Notes: generated by a model from the letters alone, not told the origin. Positions 1-9,102 are shown, numbered from the stretch's first letter. The stretch: DNA of 64,000 bases from Bermanella sp036960565 (GCA_036960565.1 JBALXQ010000020.1:1-64000); one strand, 5' to 3'. Numbers and translations are program-made.

Positions 1-538
1 GCAAACCATTATAAACCTGAGGAATTAAACAAATATCGGCAAGACTTGGATGGTCTCCAAAGCAAAATGGTTTTGTTTCATCAGCCTTAATTTGGCCTAC
101 TCTTTCTTCCAGAGCGCTAAAGCCAATACCTATCCAATGAAGATTCCATTGTGTTACCTGTTCTTCGCTCAACTCATGATCTTGTTTTAATTTCTGTAAT
201 ACGCGTAAATTATTGATAGGGTGAATTTCGCAAGCAATACTGAGTGCAAATTCTTGGCAGGCGACTCTTTCTTGTATATTTAAGGGATAGAGAGATGGGC
301 GGGGTTGAACATGCTCTAGGTAATCCATGATAGCCATGGACTGACTGATGTTCATGCCATTGTGGCTTAGCACGGGGACTAGCTCTAACGGGTTAAGTTG
401 ATGATAGTCTTTCGAATGTTGCTCACCCCCAGAATTTAATAGGTGCACAGGTTTAATGTCGTATTCCATATTCTTTATATTCAGCGCGATACGAACCCGG
501 TAGGCGGCGCTAGATCGGAAGTAGCTATATAAAATCAT
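1..538 (-). CDS. maiA: Maleylacetoacetate isomerase (zeta-class GST), 3' end outside window
   Basis: Cytosolic glutathione-dependent isomerase that turns maleylacetoacetate into fumarylacetoacetate in tyrosine breakdown. The reading frame is open from an ATG at 538 to the window edge (about 179 codons; family members have roughly 210, so the C-terminal helices are missing here). The N-terminal thioredoxin-like fold has the zeta-class signature SSAAYRVRIAL at residues 9-19, followed by the glutathione-site stretch around LVPVLSHNG and QSMAIMDYLE. It is the last visible gene of the minus-strand operon hpd-hmgA-fah-maiA, which supports the specific assignment over a generic GST. An AGGA element lies about 13 bases before the ATG. 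Confidence 0.9.
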   Translation of the reverse strand, partial: MILYSYFRSSAAYRVRIALNIKNMEYDIKPVHLLNSGGEQHSKDYHQLNPLELVPVLSHNGMNISQSMAIMDYLEHVQPRPSLYPLNIQERVACQEFALSIACEIHPINNLRVLQKLKQDHELSEEQVTQWNLHWIGIGFSALEERVGQIKADETKPFCFGDHPSLADICLIPQVYNGL

Positions 539-574
539 GGGCTATAAAATTCCTTTTCCATCATTGCCTTTGCC

Positions 575-610
575 TTAATCCTTGTCGCTTTAATCCTTGT
601 CGCTTTAATC
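575..610. repeat. 15-base tandem repeat, 2.4 copies, at the fah stop codon
   Basis: The 15-mer TTAATCCTTGTCGCT occurs twice in tandem and is followed by a partial TTAATC. The partial copy contains the stop codon of fah (605-607), so the repeat lies directly between fah and maiA. It is probably a small slippage duplication with no evident role. Confidence 0.8.
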
Positions 611-1597
611 TGGGGCCACTACCGTTTGTTCGATGGCCCCAAAAATTGAAATTCCATGGGTATCCAGCATTTCAATTTTTACTTGGTCGCCACTTTTTAA
701 AAAGGGCGTCGTAATTTCATCGTTGATAATTTTCTCAAGCATGCGTTTTTCTGCAAGGCAGGATGATCCCTTGCTGCGGTCATAATTGGAAACCGTACCG
801 GAACCTATAATGGTGCCTGCACTTAACTTGCGACTCTTGGCGGCGTGGGCCACAAGCGTTGGAAAATCAAAGGTCATGTCTACCCCAGCATCAGGAGCAC
901 CAAATAATTGATTATTTAAATGGGTAACTAACGGCAAATGTACTTTTTTACCGTCCCATTTATCTTCCAGTTCATCGGGTGTTATGGCCACTGGGCTAAA
1001 ACTGCTGGAAGGCTTGCTCTGCATAAAGCCAAAACCCTTGGCCAGTTCTTCGGGAATGAGGTTACGCAAAGACACATCGTTTACCAGCATGAAGAGTTTA
1101 ATGTGCTCCGATGCATCACTCACCGAGCAAGCCATGTCTACATCATCTGTGATGATGGCCAGCTCGCTTTCAAAATCTAAGCCCCAGTTAGTGTCTTTTA
1201 AGGGAATGTCTTGAGTGGGTGTAAGGAAATCATCTGAGCCACCCTGATACATAAGGGGATCATGCCAAAAGGAATCTGGTATTTGCGCACCACGGGCTTT
1301 GCGTACCAGTTCTACATGATTCACATAAGCACTGCCATCTAGCCATTGGTAGGCGCGAGGCAAGGGGGAAAGAATAGGGCATTGAGAAAAGCACAAGATG
1401 GTGTCGGTCACGTTTGCCTTTTTTGAGTTTAGGTTTTGATAAACCAGTTCAAGCTGAGGCTGACATTGCTGCCAGTGGTCTAGGGCATATTGTAGGGTAG
1501 GGGCAATATGGTTAACGCTTTGTGCTTGGCTTAAATCTCGGGACACCACTAGCAACTCGCCATCCCTGCTGCCATTGTTCTGGCTTGCTAGTTTCAT
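605..1597 (-). CDS. fah: Fumarylacetoacetate hydrolase family protein (tyrosine pathway)
   Basis: Predicted cytosolic enzyme that splits fumarylacetoacetate into fumarate and acetoacetate, the last step of tyrosine degradation. The 330-residue protein has the FAH-fold metal-site stretch LDFESELAIITDD in mid-protein and the C-terminal GTIIGSGTVSN / GDQVKIEML motifs. The ATG at 1597 is preceded by AGGAAAG at good spacing and overlaps the TGA of a 24-codon frame (ATGA). It lies between hmgA and maiA, so a role in the homogentisate path is well supported. A second FAH-family gene is at 36.8 kb, but in a different context. Confidence 0.92.
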   Translation of the reverse strand: MKLASQNNGSRDGELLVVSRDLSQAQSVNHIAPTLQYALDHWQQCQPQLELVYQNLNSKKANVTDTILCFSQCPILSPLPRAYQWLDGSAYVNHVELVRKARGAQIPDSFWHDPLMYQGGSDDFLTPTQDIPLKDTNWGLDFESELAIITDDVDMACSVSDASEHIKLFMLVNDVSLRNLIPEELAKGFGFMQSKPSSSFSPVAITPDELEDKWDGKKVHLPLVTHLNNQLFGAPDAGVDMTFDFPTLVAHAAKSRKLSAGTIIGSGTVSNYDRSKGSSCLAEKRMLEKIINDEITTPFLKSGDQVKIEMLDTHGISIFGAIEQTVVAPD

Positions 1598-1691
1598 TCT
1601 TCGCTTTCCTTTTTTAGGTCCATAGCCACAGTTAACAAGGGTATTTCATTCACTAACGGCGTCACCATATTCATTCTTCGCTTTCCTTTTT
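1593..1691. repeat. 22-base direct repeat spanning the hmgA end and the fah ribosome-binding site
   Basis: Identical 22-base copies lie at 1593-1614 and 1670-1691 (77-base period). On the coding strand each copy contains AAAAAGGAAAGCGAAGAATG. One copy encodes the hmgA C-terminus and stop, and the other supplies the fah Shine-Dalgarno and start codon. This suggests that the fah start signal arose from, or was copied with, the hmgA 3' end. Confidence 0.85.
1594..1668 (-). CDS. Possible 24-codon ORF between hmgA and fah, made by a local duplication
   Basis: The frame begins with ATG at 1668, two bases after the hmgA stop, and ends in a TGA that overlaps the fah ATG. It would encode MVTPLVNEIPLLTVAMDLKK followed by ESEE. 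Its last six residues (KKESEE) equal the hmgA C-terminus because a 22-base segment is directly repeated. Its only Shine-Dalgarno candidate (GGAAAG) is about 13 bases away. It may couple fah translation to hmgA or may be non-functional. Protein status is an inference. Confidence 0.3.
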   Translation of the reverse strand: MVTPLVNEIPLLTVAMDLKKESEE

Positions 1692-2828
1692 GGGTGCACG
1701 CCAGCTATTAACGTAGTCAGTCCATTCCACATCCTTGGGCAAGCCATCGCTTTTATCCATGCAATGCATCGACTCGCGTGTATCTATCATTACAGCCACC
1801 TCGTTGGTGGCGGCATGGCTTTCACTAAAAGACTTCTCGTATGCTTTGGGATGAGGGCCATGACTGAATCCTCTGGGGTGAAAACTGAGCATGCCAGGGT
1901 AAATATGATCACGGCTAAAAAACTCTCCCTGGTGATAAAAAATTATCTCATCGTAGTCTTCATTGCTGTGATAAAAAGGCACCTTTAATGCGCCTGGGTC
2001 GGTCTCAAACGGGCGTGGCACAAAAGTGCAGACCACAAAGTGTTCACTCACAAAAGTGCTGTGAGCCGAAGGAGGCAGATGATAGCGGTGACTCATGAGT
2101 GGGCGAATATCACGCCAATTAATTTTAAGCGCACACACTTCGCCGTGCCAACCCAGCGCATCCAACGGGTTATATGGGTAGCTGATGGTGGTGACCTTGT
2201 TATCGTGTTTAACAAAGACACTCCAGGGATTTTCATCTTGCTGTTCAATAAAGCTGGGTGTGATTTCTGCGCAGGTTAAAGCACTGGCATCAAATATGGC
2301 ATGTTGTCCTACCAGACCTTTTTCGGGTAAATAAAACATGTTGTTGGTGGCTTCAATCGCCAATAGCTGAACTTCACTTTTACATTCCAAGCGCCAACTG
2401 GTGCCTCTGGGCAGAAGTAGGTAGTCGCCTTCGGTAAAAGCAAGCTGGCCAAAATCGCAAAATAAATCACCGCGACCACTATGAATAAATAACAACAGGT
2501 CGCCATCGGCATTGCGCAATAAATGCTTCATGGATTGGGGCAGTGTCCAAAAAAGTAGAGCACAGTGTTTATTAACCAACAGCGGTTCTACTTCCCACAG
2601 GGAGGCGTTTTTTTGCGGCCATTTTTTTAAATCAAAGGCCCGTGGGCGCAAATCTCCCTGCATCTTGCTCCAGCCGGTGGGAGGATGACGGTGATGCATA
2701 TGCGTGGCGGGGCCATGAAAGCCGTCACGACTGATTTCTCGCTCATAAGGGGCTTCCGTCGGGAAATCGGCGTGGGCCTGGCGAGAGAACACGCCTGAGC
2801 TCTTTGGAAACACAATACGTCTGCTCAT
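1671..2828 (-). CDS. hmgA: Homogentisate 1,2-dioxygenase, short bacterial form
   Basis: Iron(II) ring-cleaving dioxygenase converting homogentisate to maleylacetoacetate. The 385-residue protein belongs to the cupin-type HmgA family. The N-terminus has HMHHRHPPTGW, and the C-terminal half has the metal-site region DYDEIIFYHQGEFF and HPRGFSHGPHP, which provide the His/Glu ligands. It is shorter than the roughly 430-residue classical enzymes, as in the short forms known from some marine gammaproteobacteria. It sits 36 bases downstream of hpd and just upstream of fah. The ATG at 2828 has only a weak Shine-Dalgarno element. Confidence 0.9.
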   Translation of the reverse strand: MSRRIVFPKSSGVFSRQAHADFPTEAPYEREISRDGFHGPATHMHHRHPPTGWSKMQGDLRPRAFDLKKWPQKNASLWEVEPLLVNKHCALLFWTLPQSMKHLLRNADGDLLLFIHSGRGDLFCDFGQLAFTEGDYLLLPRGTSWRLECKSEVQLLAIEATNNMFYLPEKGLVGQHAIFDASALTCAEITPSFIEQQDENPWSVFVKHDNKVTTISYPYNPLDALGWHGEVCALKINWRDIRPLMSHRYHLPPSAHSTFVSEHFVVCTFVPRPFETDPGALKVPFYHSNEDYDEIIFYHQGEFFSRDHIYPGMLSFHPRGFSHGPHPKAYEKSFSESHAATNEVAVMIDTRESMHCMDKSDGLPKDVEWTDYVNSWRAPKKESEE

Positions 2829-2864
2829 GAGGTATTCAGCCTAGTGGATATGAATAAACTCATT

Positions 2865-3977
2865 TTAGTCATCACTTTTTGAGGGAACCGGCTTGAGCGT
2901 GCCGCGGCGAAGTTGATCGTCTTCCATCGCCTCAAATAAAGCTTGAAAATTTCCCTCGCCAAAGCCGTCATCGCCTAGGCGCTGAATAATCTCAAAAAAT
3001 ATCGGGCCAATCATGGTATCGGTAAATATTTGCAATAATAATTTCCATTGACCATTTTCAATATGGCCATCAATTAATATTTTATGCTCCTTTAGTGCAT
3101 TAATTTCCTGAGCATGACCGGGCAGGCGCTTGTCTATATTTTCATAATAGCTGTCGGGCACATCCATAAATTTAACGCCATTTTTTTTAAGCTTTTTAAC
3201 GGTGGCGATAATATCGTTACTGGTGAGAGCAATGTGTTGAATGCCCTCGCCGTTGTACTCTTTTAAATATTCTTCTATTTGAGATTGATCATCGCGGGAC
3301 TCATTAATGGGGATTTTAATTTTACCGCAGGGGCTCGTCATGGCCCGGCTTAATAAGCCGCTGTGTTTTCCCTTAATGTCAAAATAGCGAATCTCTGTGA
3401 AATTAAAAATATCCTCATAAAAGTGTGCCCAGCTGTTCATCTTGCCCTGGTGTACATTATGGGTAAGGTGATCAATTTCCAATAATCCTACATCCTCTTG
3501 CGGGGGCTGGTTAAGGCTGTTAAATAACTGGGCCGGTTTACTCTTAACCGTTTTAGAAGAGGGATTATTATGCTCGTCAATAAAGTACAAGAGGCTTCCC
3601 CCTATGCCATAAATAGCCGGCACTTGAAACTCGAGCATGCGTGGCAAACAGTTTTTGGCGCCATGTTGAAGCGCGTAGTCGTAGGCGATTTTGGCATCGT
3701 CTACTTTAAAACCCATAGCACAGGCGCAGTCACCATGTATTTTTTCAAAGTCTTTGGTAAAACCATAAGGGTGATCATTCACTAGGAAAAATATTTCCCC
3801 CTGTTGGTACCAGGTTAAAGGCTTGTTAACGTGTTTGAGAACTGCCGAAAACCCCATTTGTTTGAACAGGTCATGCAGCTTAGAAGCGTGGGCCGAGGCG
3901 AATTCAACAAAGGCAAAGCCCTGCGTCCCGGTGGGATTAAATGAAGTGTCTGAAGAACGAGCTTGTTTGGCGCCCAT
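2865..3977 (-). CDS. hpd: 4-hydroxyphenylpyruvate dioxygenase
   Basis: Fe(II) enzyme that turns 4-hydroxyphenylpyruvate into homogentisate. Two VOC-type halves are visible. The C-terminal half carries the iron ligands in the contexts IDHLTHNV, GIQHIALTSND and IFFEIIQR. The frame extends to a TTG at 4001, but the ATG at 3977 is preferred because AGGGGA lies 6 bases before it; this gives 370 residues, normal for the family. It is the first gene of the tyrosine operon, so its promoter should be in the gap to the TetR gene at 4.5 kb. Confidence 0.94.
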   Translation of the reverse strand: MGAKQARSSDTSFNPTGTQGFAFVEFASAHASKLHDLFKQMGFSAVLKHVNKPLTWYQQGEIFFLVNDHPYGFTKDFEKIHGDCACAMGFKVDDAKIAYDYALQHGAKNCLPRMLEFQVPAIYGIGGSLLYFIDEHNNPSSKTVKSKPAQLFNSLNQPPQEDVGLLEIDHLTHNVHQGKMNSWAHFYEDIFNFTEIRYFDIKGKHSGLLSRAMTSPCGKIKIPINESRDDQSQIEEYLKEYNGEGIQHIALTSNDIIATVKKLKKNGVKFMDVPDSYYENIDKRLPGHAQEINALKEHKILIDGHIENGQWKLLLQIFTDTMIGPIFFEIIQRLGDDGFGEGNFQALFEAMEDDQLRRGTLKPVPSKSDD

Positions 3978-4001
3978 AAAATATCCCCTGTATAGGCGCA
4001 A

Positions 4002-4499
4002 TGGATAACACTGCGCATGTAACTGACCAGCTGCCTTGTGAGCGTGCTAGGCCAAGTCGGATTTATTTTGTGTGGATCAATTCTTCTTTAGTATGAGGCA
4101 GATAAGCCAGCTTTGCTTGTGATAGAGTTTTTTGGTCTATTGCATTATTTGGTTATTGCAAAAAGTTCTTAGGCTGTTTTTACCTCCAGTTCCATTGGTT
4201 CAGTAAGGGGCGAGGAAAAAAAATCAAGTTTCATCTTTAGCGTAAATTGCTGCAGGTAGATGAATAGAGTGGTGGAGGAACACACGCATTTCATCATTGT
4301 CACCTCTTTTGGTAACTGTTTGATATTCGCTTAGGCATAACCGAGCAAGTGGACTCAAATGAGGTTGATGCTGGCTCTTTAGAAAAACAAATGTATCTTT
4401 TTGTTGGGAATTCAATCTGAAATATACAACTAACTTAGTGGGTAGAACGGCCTATTGCATGCTATCGGTGTCACTACAACAGGAAGTCATTAATTTACG
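4002..4499. other. 498-base gap between hpd and the TetR gene
   Basis: This gap should hold the promoter of the tyrosine operon and the 3' end of the TetR transcript. I see no RNA gene, no clear terminator hairpin and no convincing operator. A 63-codon frame at 4224-4415 starts with TTG, has no Shine-Dalgarno element and resembles nothing I know, so it is not annotated. Confidence 0.5.
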
Positions 4500-5135
4500 T
4501 TAATGTTTAGTGGGTAGAAATTCATTAAAGGCATTGAGGGTTTGCTGAGTATAAACCTCCATTATTTTCTCCCCTTCTTTTTCGTCTAGGGTTAATGCCA
4601 AACGGATTGCGGCACTGCCTTGGTGCAAGCTAAGCAGTATGGTGGTTTCAAGCTTTGGCCAGGTTACTTGGTCAAACAAGTATTTAAGTTTATTATAAAT
4701 GATGCCTTGAATAACAATGTGGTGCTCCATATCTATGTTTTCAAAAATCTTATCACTGCCCTTGCTGCCCCAAATATCCTGCAATACAGAATCATATTTA
4801 TAACGCTGATAAAAATCATTAATCAAGCTTAATACTAATCCTTGTATTTCATCGGCGCTTGAAACCTGCTTAACCTGTTTGGCTACTTGCTCACTCCATT
4901 GATTCAAATAAGATTGTGCCAATACTTTCACAATGGCAGCTCTATTGGGGAAATACTGATAGATAGAGCTCACTGTGACATTGGCCGTTTTGGCGATGTC
5001 CATCATTCTTAAATTATTACTGCCACTTATTTCCATTATATTTTTAGTGGCTCTTAGAATCTCGTTCATACGGTTTTTACTACGCAACTGTTGCGGGCTA
5101 CGAGTGGTGGAGCCGAGACTCTTTTGGGCTGTCAT
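4500..5135 (-). CDS. TetR/AcrR family transcriptional regulator
   Basis: A 211-residue repressor-type protein with an N-terminal helix-turn-helix at about residues 20-68 (core MDIAKTANVTVSSIYQYFPN) and a helical ligand-binding C-terminal domain. The ligand is unknown. It lies between the tyrosine operon and the first DUF1302-DUF1329 pair, all on the minus strand, and could control either. The sequence does not decide which. Confidence 0.88.
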   Translation of the reverse strand: MTAQKSLGSTTRSPQQLRSKNRMNEILRATKNIMEISGSNNLRMMDIAKTANVTVSSIYQYFPNRAAIVKVLAQSYLNQWSEQVAKQVKQVSSADEIQGLVLSLINDFYQRYKYDSVLQDIWGSKGSDKIFENIDMEHHIVIQGIIYNKLKYLFDQVTWPKLETTILLSLHQGSAAIRLALTLDEKEGEKIMEVYTQQTLNAFNEFLPTKH

Positions 5136-5344
5136 GGGGCACTCTTGTAATGGCGATCAATTTAGCTGTTTAGAATACCACAAGAAGGTACTGTTTATGG
5201 TGGGATTATTGAAGTTCTCACTTAAATGAAATTTGTGAATGCCAAGTGGTTAACTCTGCTTTTAGAGGCGTTAACAGCGGACCTATAAACTGTAGAGGCA
5301 AGGTATAGCGAAAACTTTTAATACTTAGCTTATATTTTTTGGTT

Positions 5345-5375
5345 AAAAAACACCGGCAGAAATAAATCTGCCGGG
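5345..5375 (-). terminator. Intrinsic terminator of the first DUF1302-DUF1329 operon
   Basis: On the minus strand the hairpin CCGGCAGA-atttatt-type loop-TCTGCCGG (5353-5374) is followed by TG and six T residues. It begins 15 bases after the DUF1329 stop codon. Confidence 0.85.
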
Positions 5376-5388
5376 TATGCAAAAAAAC

Positions 5389-6735
5389 TTAACGTTTACC
5401 CATACGGCGTATGGCTGCGGCGGTAAAGCTTTTACGTGTTATTTTATTTCTAAATTTAAAGGCATCGCGCTCTTCATTATTTAACTCCACCGCGTAACGA
5501 CCCGACATTAAGTCGTAATAAGTAATAGAGGCATACCAAGGAGCATTGGCATTCACAAATTGTAATGAATGGCCTTCGGCTGAACGCCATAACTGGTTAC
5601 GGTTATCATAGTGATCGGCCAGGGCAATCTGCCAGCTGTCTTCATCTACGTAAAAAGTACGCTTGCTGTAAATATGGCGAGCGTCTTCTTTAAGTGTGGC
5701 TTCTACCTGCCAAACACGGTGCAATTCATAGCGGCTGTAATCTTGATTAATGTGTCCCGCTTTTACGATGTCTTTATATTTAACATTTTTATCGGCCAAC
5801 TTGTATGAGTTATAAGGAATGTAAATTTCTTTTTTGCCTACTAAATTCCAGTCGTAACGGTCGGGGGCGCCGTTAAACATATCAATTTGGTCGGTAGTTT
5901 TTAAACCTTCACTGGCTTGAGCGGGGGCATCATAAGCTACTTGTGGGGCACGGCGAACACGGCGTTGTCCTGAGTTGTATGTCCAGGCCATGCGCGGCTG
6001 TTTAATTTGGTCTATGGTTTCGTGCACTAAGAATACATTACCGGTGAAACGCGCCGGAGATTTAACCTTAGAAACATAATAAAACAAAATGTTGTCATCG
6101 CTATTTTTATCAAAACCATCTTGTAGATATTGCGGCATGGTAAAATTGCTGCGGGTTTTAATGGGGGTAAAGTTACCGTCTCTTTGTACAGTTACTTGCG
6201 CGGTATTGCGTTCTACCGAACCCCCGCGGAAACGGCTCACATGGTTCCAAATCACTTCCAAGCCATTTTGCGGAATGGCAAAAGGCACAGTTTCATCAAA
6301 CTGACTTAAGCCTGTGCCGCCGTCTACCAATTCGGTGGTCACCGCATTTTTTTTCGCCTTAGCATAAGTCTCTTGTGGATACGCGGCAGTACGGTGAGAC
6401 TTGTAAATGGGCATCTTGTAGGTATCGGGGTACTTTTTAAATAGCGCCTTCTGACCATCACTTAAGTTATCTTGATAGTTGGCAACATTTTCAGCGGTGA
6501 TAGTAAACAGAGGTTTTTCTTGGGAAAAAACATCCACAAATGGGTCGGCATTTATGTCTGCGCTTAAACCACCTGTGTAGCTGGGAATACTGCCTGTGGT
6601 GTTGGCAGCTACTTGTGCGCCCATGGGGGTTAATTCGCTTCCCAGTTTATTAGCCTGTTCCTGGGATACCTTAGCCAGGGCGCCACTTGAGAATATTAAA
6701 AATAACGCGGTTGATGTAATGGTTTGTATTTTCAT
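5389..6735 (-). CDS. DUF1329 family envelope protein, copy 1
   Basis: A 448-residue exported protein with a signal peptide (cleavage likely after ALA at residue 21). DUF1329 proteins have a LolA/LppX-like fold and are thought to handle lipid or hydrophobic cargo in the periplasm or at the outer membrane; the biochemistry is not settled. Recognisable stretches include GLEVIWNHVSRFRGG and EDSWQIALADHYDNR. It follows the DUF1302 gene in the same operon, with GAGG before its ATG. The protein at 24169-25512 is a close paralogue almost co-linear in sequence. The physiological substrate is unknown. Confidence 0.9.
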   Translation of the reverse strand: MKIQTITSTALFLIFSSGALAKVSQEQANKLGSELTPMGAQVAANTTGSIPSYTGGLSADINADPFVDVFSQEKPLFTITAENVANYQDNLSDGQKALFKKYPDTYKMPIYKSHRTAAYPQETYAKAKKNAVTTELVDGGTGLSQFDETVPFAIPQNGLEVIWNHVSRFRGGSVERNTAQVTVQRDGNFTPIKTRSNFTMPQYLQDGFDKNSDDNILFYYVSKVKSPARFTGNVFLVHETIDQIKQPRMAWTYNSGQRRVRRAPQVAYDAPAQASEGLKTTDQIDMFNGAPDRYDWNLVGKKEIYIPYNSYKLADKNVKYKDIVKAGHINQDYSRYELHRVWQVEATLKEDARHIYSKRTFYVDEDSWQIALADHYDNRNQLWRSAEGHSLQFVNANAPWYASITYYDLMSGRYAVELNNEERDAFKFRNKITRKSFTAAAIRRMGKR

Positions 6736-6746
6736 GTTGTTACCTC

Positions 6747-6772
6747 AGCACGAGTAATTATTTACTCGTGCT
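6747..6772 (-). promoter_or_regulatory. Intercistronic hairpin between DUF1302 and DUF1329, copy 1
   Basis: A perfect 11-base-pair stem (AGCACGAGTAA / TTACTCGTGCT) with a 4-base loop lies between the two genes, just before the DUF1329 Shine-Dalgarno sequence. It lacks a T run, so it is more likely to stabilise mRNA or tune relative expression than to terminate. An unrelated hairpin occupies the same place in the second DUF1302-DUF1329 operon. Confidence 0.7.
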
Positions 6773-6803
6773 TTTAAAATTTAAATGCTGAATGATTTAT
6801 TAA

Positions 6804-8666
6804 TTAAAACTGCATACCTACGCTAATGGAGGCGTAGTCGCGGTCGCTGACCACGCTGTAATCACCGCCCATGTATTGGGTGTAGGAAAGGCTAGCCTTA
6901 TAAATAGAGAGGTAGTCGGCGGCCACTGAGATACTCAATGCCTGCTCGCCTTCGTTAAAGGCGCCACCAGGTTGTGGTGCATAACCTTCCACATCTTCAC
7001 TCCAGGCAATGCTGGGTTTTAAATTCACTCCAGAAAACACATCGGAATAATCGCCTATGACCATGGCGCGGTAGCCCCAAGAACTTTCAGTAACAAAACC
7101 ATCCCCCCCAGTACCATCGTAAATATCGGAGCGACCAAAACGAATTTGATCGGCCCCTTCGTCAAGGCCATGAATGAAGGTGTAACCGGCTTCACCCACA
7201 AAAGTGATGCGGTCGGAACCTAATACGCGATCAAAAAATTGAACGGCGGTTACCTGAGCTTGGGATACATCAAATAAACGGTAGCCCTGAATAGTGCCGC
7301 CGCTGGCCACATTGTTGACGTCGTTTTCAAGCACGCTTGAGTAAATAAACGGTAAATCACCACCACCACCCACACTATGCGCAATTAATTGCCCAGCGTT
7401 AATTTGTATGGGGAGGTCAGTCTTGTGATTCACTTCACCCGATAGAGCAATACTGCCCAAAGTTGTGGCAAAGCTTATGCCCACTAGCTGAATGTCTTCT
7501 GGGTAATCGACAAAATATCCTGTATCGCCTATGAGTTCTTTACCCACAAATTGCTTGCCTACGATATCGGCACCTATGGCGTCAGCAGCGGTGAGATTGG
7601 CAGGGTCGGCGGCCAATACGGCATTGTAATAACCAACGCCATTCATGTAGGCAGCTCCCTGAGCCGCGGCACCTACTGAATGCTTAACACCACTGACCAA
7701 CGGAGCACGGCTATGAATATTCATGTAATACAAGCCAAACTCGGTATCTCCCAAGGCTTCGCTCACATAACGAAATGACAAGCCAAACTGGCCGTCGGAG
7801 TCGGGTTTGCGAATGGCGTCTTCATCACGATCAATGTGTAAACCGACGGCAGCTACGGTGACGACATCACAGCCATCGGAGGCATAGTCAGCAGTAGAGA
7901 AATAAGTGCCACAGCCGGGTATTACGGTCTCTTGAAAATCCAGTTGATAAAAAGCTTCGGCGCTAAGGTTGTCGCTGAGGCCTATGTTGGCGTAAGCCAG
8001 GTTCACTGGTAACAAGCCTTCTTTAATTTCGGCGCCAGGACGGGTAAAGGCATTTATGTCTACTGGGTTAATGGCGTTAATGCCACCAAAGATGAAAGTA
8101 CTTTCACCCCAGCTCACCACTTGCTTACCTAGGCGCACATCCAGTGGCATATCGCCTAGCATGAACTCGCCATAAACATAGGCATCTAGTAATTCGGCCC
8201 CAGAAAACTTAGCTAGGTCGTTAAATTCAGAATCGTCCAGGCGGCTCTCGCCGGCTTGGTTCACTGCAGCACCAGCAGGGCCATTGTTAGTTGTTGCGGT
8301 GGGGGCGTGTCCATAATCGACGTTGTTATCTTTTAGCGCCGAGTCGTACCAGTATTTACCACGTACAAAACCACCGAAATTTTCATAAGAAAATTGTAGG
8401 TCATGGCTGCCCTTAAAAATTTGAGAGAATGCTGAGCCTTCAGAAAAGTTAGCATTGCCGTCTTCAGAATTACTATTAACGAGTAGGTTTTCATCCTGCG
8501 CTTCTACACGCCAGCTGGAGCCCATGGAAATTTCAGAGTCGAAGCTGCCTTCTATTCCTTGGGAATAAAATTCAAAGCTCTGAGCTTGTGCGGCCATGAT
8601 CAAGGGGATCATGGCGGCTAAATATTTTTTTCGGCCTAGTGGCGGATGCTGAGTTCTTTTATTCAT
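6804..8666 (-). CDS. DUF1302 family outer-membrane beta-barrel protein, copy 1
   Basis: A 620-residue protein with an N-terminal export signal (residues about 1-30, ending near AQAQS). Alternating beta-strand character runs through the body, and the C-terminus SISVGMQF ends in the phenylalanine typical of outer-membrane barrels. DUF1302 genes are commonly paired with DUF1329 genes in bacteria that use hydrophobic substrates, so an uptake or envelope role is plausible but unproven. It is the first gene of the operon with DUF1329. It is paralogous to 25570-27543; the main difference is a variable loop around residues 320-400. Confidence 0.88.
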   Translation of the reverse strand: MNKRTQHPPLGRKKYLAAMIPLIMAAQAQSFEFYSQGIEGSFDSEISMGSSWRVEAQDENLLVNSNSEDGNANFSEGSAFSQIFKGSHDLQFSYENFGGFVRGKYWYDSALKDNNVDYGHAPTATTNNGPAGAAVNQAGESRLDDSEFNDLAKFSGAELLDAYVYGEFMLGDMPLDVRLGKQVVSWGESTFIFGGINAINPVDINAFTRPGAEIKEGLLPVNLAYANIGLSDNLSAEAFYQLDFQETVIPGCGTYFSTADYASDGCDVVTVAAVGLHIDRDEDAIRKPDSDGQFGLSFRYVSEALGDTEFGLYYMNIHSRAPLVSGVKHSVGAAAQGAAYMNGVGYYNAVLAADPANLTAADAIGADIVGKQFVGKELIGDTGYFVDYPEDIQLVGISFATTLGSIALSGEVNHKTDLPIQINAGQLIAHSVGGGGDLPFIYSSVLENDVNNVASGGTIQGYRLFDVSQAQVTAVQFFDRVLGSDRITFVGEAGYTFIHGLDEGADQIRFGRSDIYDGTGGDGFVTESSWGYRAMVIGDYSDVFSGVNLKPSIAWSEDVEGYAPQPGGAFNEGEQALSISVAADYLSIYKASLSYTQYMGGDYSVVSDRDYASISVGMQF

Positions 8667-8748
8667 ACTCTGACCTCTAATTGTCTAATTTCACGCTATT
8701 TTTATTATTGAATACCCAGGGTAAGCTCGGTATTTTTTGGGGTTAGGT

Positions 8749-8768
8749 TTAAAGCCTATTGGCTTTAA
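8749..8768. promoter_or_regulatory. Palindrome upstream of DUF1302 copy 1
   Basis: Perfect inverted repeat TTAAAGCC-TATT-GGCTTTAA, 83 bases upstream of the DUF1302 start. It could be an operator or an mRNA leader hairpin; no factor is known. Confidence 0.45.
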
Positions 8769-8810
8769 TCTTGTCTACCGGTGTATGCCAGTTAGATATG
8801 ATTGAGTTTG

Positions 8811-8825
8811 ATGACACTGTGTCAT
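8811..8825. promoter_or_regulatory. 15-base operator-like palindrome ATGACACTGTGTCAT
   Basis: Perfect dyad ATGACAC-T-GTGTCAT about 145 bases upstream of the DUF1302 start. It shares the TGACA/TGTCA core with the palindrome in front of the TetR gene at 38022. A dimeric repressor site is inferred. Confidence 0.5.
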
Positions 8826-8853
8826 TTATGAACTTTGAATCAATAATGTTTCT

Positions 8854-8862
8854 GTGTCAATT
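8854..8862 (+). promoter_or_regulatory. GTGTCAATT motif 1
   Basis: One of four exact GTGTCAATT copies noted in two intergenic regions of the window (others at 9094, 37928 and 37974). Probably a regulator half-site. Confidence 0.4.
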
Positions 8863-9093
8863 GTATGGAGAGACCGATTGGGTCTTAAGACTGGGACTCA
8901 ACCTTCCAATAGAGTGCTATAAGTGACTGGAAGGGCCGCTTTTACTGAGGTATTAGGCGATTTTGTGGTGGGAGTAAAAAAGATAAAAATTTTGTCTGTG
9001 ATTATTCAAGGAGAGGCAGCATTCGCTTGAGGATTAAATTGTGAATAATGGCCAAAATTCGAGTTATTGTGATGTGATGTCGCTTATGATAAT

Positions 9094-9102
9094 GTGTCAA
9101 TT
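9094..9102 (+). promoter_or_regulatory. GTGTCAATT motif 2, just after a TATGATAAT box
   Basis: Exact GTGTCAATT directly after TATGATAAT (9085-9093). If that box is a plus-strand minus-10 element, the motif overlaps the transcription start, a usual place for a repressor. Confidence 0.4.

Noticed and set aside
4224..4415. 63-codon minus-strand frame between hpd and the TetR gene
   Set aside because: It starts with TTG, has no Shine-Dalgarno sequence, and its product resembles nothing known and lacks compositional features of a protein.
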